From NCBI GenBank assembly GCA_030745285.1, contig JASLOV010000292.1, forward strand, positions 1 to 6,082: 6,082 bases of DNA. Reading direction: 5' to 3'. The notes beneath the pieces are model-generated. The model was not told the DNA's origin. It saw only the letters and a list, made by a program, of their open reading frames with translations, and made no database searches. The DNA comes from Dehalococcoidia bacterium (GTDB taxonomy: Bacteria; Chloroflexota; Dehalococcoidia; UBA2979). This document shows, in pieces, positions 3,869 through 6,082 of the stretch; the stretch's first letter is position 1, and each line of letters starts with the position of its first letter. The position numbers were made by a program, and so were the translations under genes.

Positions 3869-6082
3869 ATGGCCGGGGCACTCGACGGGATACGCGTGAT
3901 CGACTTCGGGCAGTACATCGCCGGGCCGATGGCCGCGATGCTGCTTGCGGACCAGGGCGCCGACGTCGTGCGGGTCGACCCGCCCTCCGGCCCGGCCATG
4001 GACGCCCCCGCCAACGTCACCTGGAATCGCGGCAAGCGCTCGATCGCGCTCGACCTCAAGGCCGCGGACGACCTCGACATCGCCCGCCGCCTGATCGAAC
4101 ACGCCGACATCGTGATCGAGAACTTCCGCCCGGGCGTGATGGACCGGCTCGGGCTCGGCGCGGAGGCGATGACGGGGACCCACCCCGGGCTCGTCTATTG
4201 CTCGATGCCGGGCTTCGCCGCGGACGATCCGCGCGCGCAGGTGCCCGCGTGGGAAGGCGTCGTCGCCGCCGCTAGCGGGACCTATGGCGGGCGCGCGATC
4301 GGCGGCGACGCGAGCCGCCAGCCGGTCTACACCGCCGTCCCCATCGCCTCGGTCTACGCTGCCTTCCAGGCCGCCGTCACCGTGACGATGGCGCTGAACG
4401 CTCGCGATCGCGACGGCGTCGGGCAGCGCGTCGAGGTGCCGCTGTTCGACGGCATGTTCGCGGCGATCGGCAGCCGCGGGCACCGCGTGCACGAGGCGCC
4501 GGTGCCGGACATGCGCGGCATGCTCTCCTGGTCCACCCAGTTCCAGTGCGAGGACGGCCAGTGGGTCTACTTCATGACCGGCAACACCCGCACCAGGGAC
4601 GTGGCGGCCGCCGCCGGCGTCTCCGACTGGTACGAGCGCGGCATGTTCGACCGTGAGCGGCTGGCCGCCGACGACGAGCTGGCCGCCGAGCAGGCGAAAC
4701 GCGCGCCGGAGCTTTTCCAGTCGCGCACCGCGCAGGAGTGGGAGGACCTGGTGGCGTCCGCAGAGGGCGAGTGCGCCGTCTGCAACACCACCGAAGAGTG
4801 GCTGAGCCATCCGCACGCGCTCGGATCCGAGATCATCATCGAGTCCGAGCACCCGGACCTCGGCTCCATTCGGCAGCCCGGCCTCAACGTGCGGCTCTCG
4901 GAGTCGCCGGGGTCGATCCGCTGGGCGGCGCCGCAACTCGACGAGCACCGCGACGACGTGCTCGGCGAGCTGGACCGGCTCCCCCCGCCGCCGGCGCCGG
5001 CAAGCATCGATGCCACCATGCGAGCCGCGCTCGAGGGCGTGAAGGTGCTCGACCTCTGCATCATCCTCGCCGGGCCTACCTGCGGGCGGACGCTGGCCGA
5101 GTTCGGCGCGGACGTGATCAAGATCGACAACCCCAACCGCGGCACGATCGCCTTCCACAACGACGTCAACCGCGGCAAGCGCAGCATGCTGCTGGACCTC
5201 AAGACCGAGGAAGGCGTGGCCACCTTCTGGGACCTGGTCGACGAGGTCGATGTCGTCGTGCAGAACTACCGCAAGGGCGCCGTCGACAAGCTCGGCATCG
5301 GCTACGAAGACGTGCGCAAGCGCCGGCCGGACATCGTCTATGCCTCGCTCAACGCCTACGGCCACGTCGGGCCGTGGGCCGGCCGCCCCGGCCACGAACA
5401 GCTCGGGCAGGCCGTGACCGGCATGCAGCGCCGCTACGGCGGCGACGGCCGTCCCACCCTGCAGCCCTTCGCCGTCAACGACTACGGCACCGGCTTCATG
5501 GGCGCGTACGGCGTCGCGCTGGCGCTGCTCCACCGCAACCGCACCGGCCAGGGCCAGCACGTCGACAGCTCGCTCGCCTACACGGCGACGATGTTGCAGT
5601 CGCCGTTCATGCTCGACTACGAGGGCAAGCAGTGGGACGAGCCGAGCGGGCAGGACGCGGTCGGCTCCGGCCCGCTCCATTGCGCCTACGAGGCGAGCGA
5701 CGGCTGGCTCTTCATCGGCGCGCAGGACCGCGATCTCCCCCGGCTCGACGCCGTCGAGGGCATGAGCGGTGTCGAAGGCCTCTCCGGCGACGCACTTGAA
5801 GGCACGCTGGCTGCCCGCCTCGCCGGGGAGCCGGTCGAGACGTGGGTCGGCCGCTTCGCCGCCGCCGACATCGGCGTCTCCCCGGTGCTGATGGACGCAC
5901 GCCAGCTGATGGAGGACCCGTGGGTGGTCGACCGCGGCCTGAGCGTCACCCGGGAGCACGATGGTGTCGGCCTCGTCACCACCACCGGCCCCGGACCGCG
6001 ACTCTCGCGCTCACCGCTGCGGCCGGGCAACCCGGCGTCGGCGCCGGGGGCGGACGCCCGCGACGTCCTCGCCGAGTTCGAC
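3869..6082 (+). CDS. Tandem family III (CaiB/BaiF) CoA-transferase, 3' partial
   Basis: Family III enzymes move CoA between carboxylic acids, or racemise acyl-CoAs, in the cytoplasm. The frame is open for 738 codons to the window edge and holds two consecutive copies of the domain, about residues 1-370 and 387-738, joined by a proline-rich linker (PPPPAPAS, 372-379). Each copy has the start motif (VIDFGQYIAGP 10-20; VLDLCIILAGP 393-403), GADVVRVDPP or GADVIKIDNP (30-39; 413-422), NRGKRS (53-58; 434-439), an IENFRPG/VQNYRKG strand-loop (83-89; 464-470), and the GxGQxV element before the closing helices. The C-terminal copy has FAVNDYGTG with Asp538, where the family's catalytic Asp lies; the N-terminal copy has VPIASVYAA, with Ser161 at the same place. 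Two-domain members of this size are known in high-GC bacteria. The substrate cannot be named. The alignable domain is nearly finished at 6082, so probably only a short C-terminal tail is missing. Confidence 0.92.
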   Translation, partial: MAGALDGIRVIDFGQYIAGPMAAMLLADQGADVVRVDPPSGPAMDAPANVTWNRGKRSIALDLKAADDLDIARRLIEHADIVIENFRPGVMDRLGLGAEAMTGTHPGLVYCSMPGFAADDPRAQVPAWEGVVAAASGTYGGRAIGGDASRQPVYTAVPIASVYAAFQAAVTVTMALNARDRDGVGQRVEVPLFDGMFAAIGSRGHRVHEAPVPDMRGMLSWSTQFQCEDGQWVYFMTGNTRTRDVAAAAGVSDWYERGMFDRERLAADDELAAEQAKRAPELFQSRTAQEWEDLVASAEGECAVCNTTEEWLSHPHALGSEIIIESEHPDLGSIRQPGLNVRLSESPGSIRWAAPQLDEHRDDVLGELDRLPPPPAPASIDATMRAALEGVKVLDLCIILAGPTCGRTLAEFGADVIKIDNPNRGTIAFHNDVNRGKRSMLLDLKTEEGVATFWDLVDEVDVVVQNYRKGAVDKLGIGYEDVRKRRPDIVYASLNAYGHVGPWAGRPGHEQLGQAVTGMQRRYGGDGRPTLQPFAVNDYGTGFMGAYGVALALLHRNRTGQGQHVDSSLAYTATMLQSPFMLDYEGKQWDEPSGQDAVGSGPLHCAYEASDGWLFIGAQDRDLPRLDAVEGMSGVEGLSGDALEGTLAARLAGEPVETWVGRFAAADIGVSPVLMDARQLMEDPWVVDRGLSVTREHDGVGLVTTTGPGPRLSRSPLRPGNPASAPGADARDVLAEFD

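Noticed and set aside
2028..4781. A 16-base exact repeat, GGCGAGTGCGCCGTCT, at 2028-2043 and 4766-4781
   Set aside because: Both copies sit in coding sequence and encode the same short peptide (GECAV) in unrelated proteins. Shared codon preference makes a chance match plausible, and the flanks show no mobile-element features.
4738..5799. A 353-codon + strand frame inside the CoA-transferase
   Set aside because: The product is almost entirely Arg, Ala, Pro and Gly, typical of an out-of-frame reading of high-GC coding DNA.
3725..5959. A 744-codon open frame on the minus strand
   Set aside because: It lies opposite the CoA-transferase and GNAT genes, whose proteins are clearly recognised. Its translation is a low-complexity mix rich in Val, Ala, Arg, His and Asp with no family motif. 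Long antisense frames are expected where codons are strongly GC-ended.
1..6082. CRISPR array, tRNA, rRNA, insertion sequence, phage or defence system
   Set aside because: I found no spaced direct repeats, tRNA-like fold, transposase motif or terminal inverted repeats anywhere in the window.

Overview
The window is high-GC DNA (about two thirds G+C or more by eye) with strongly GC-ended codons. Every gene I can support is on the + strand. The gene set is a siroheme sulfite/nitrite reductase, a DUF1786 protein, a GNAT acetyltransferase and a two-domain family III CoA-transferase. It would suit a Dehalococcoidia/SAR202-type Chloroflexota or a deep high-GC actinobacterial lineage. I infer this from gene-family impressions only; no marker gene is present.

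Layout. Positions 1-253 hold no convincing gene. They contain a perfect 16-bp inverted repeat (24-62), an AT-rich island (about 139-166) that may be a promoter/leader, and a ribosome binding site at 241-246. Positions 254-2045 are a siroheme/[4Fe-4S] reductase reading frame broken by an early in-frame TGA, a frameshift with an adjacent TAG, and a second in-frame TAG. Almost all of the protein, including the Fe-S cysteines and active-site basic residues, can still be read, so it looks like a recently inactivated pseudogene. A strong hairpin (2081-2105) follows it.

Positions 2192-3295 encode an intact DUF1786 protein, an ASKHA-like family of unknown function. Its stop overlaps the start of a GNAT acetyltransferase (3292-3819) in an ATGA junction, so the two are probably translationally coupled. 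After a 49-bp gap with a -10-like TAGAAT, positions 3869-6082 encode a tandem CaiB/BaiF CoA-transferase that runs off the window. Its C-terminal half keeps the catalytic-type Asp, whereas the N-terminal half has Ser at the equivalent position.

The intact genes do not form an obvious pathway. The CoA-transferase suggests acyl-CoA metabolism, the reductase remnant suggests lost or redundant sulfite/nitrite reduction, and the roles of the DUF1786-GNAT pair are unknown. I see no CRISPR array, tRNA, rRNA, insertion sequence or defence system. The points most worth follow-up are the decayed reductase, the asymmetric CoA-transferase active sites and the DUF1786-GNAT coupling.
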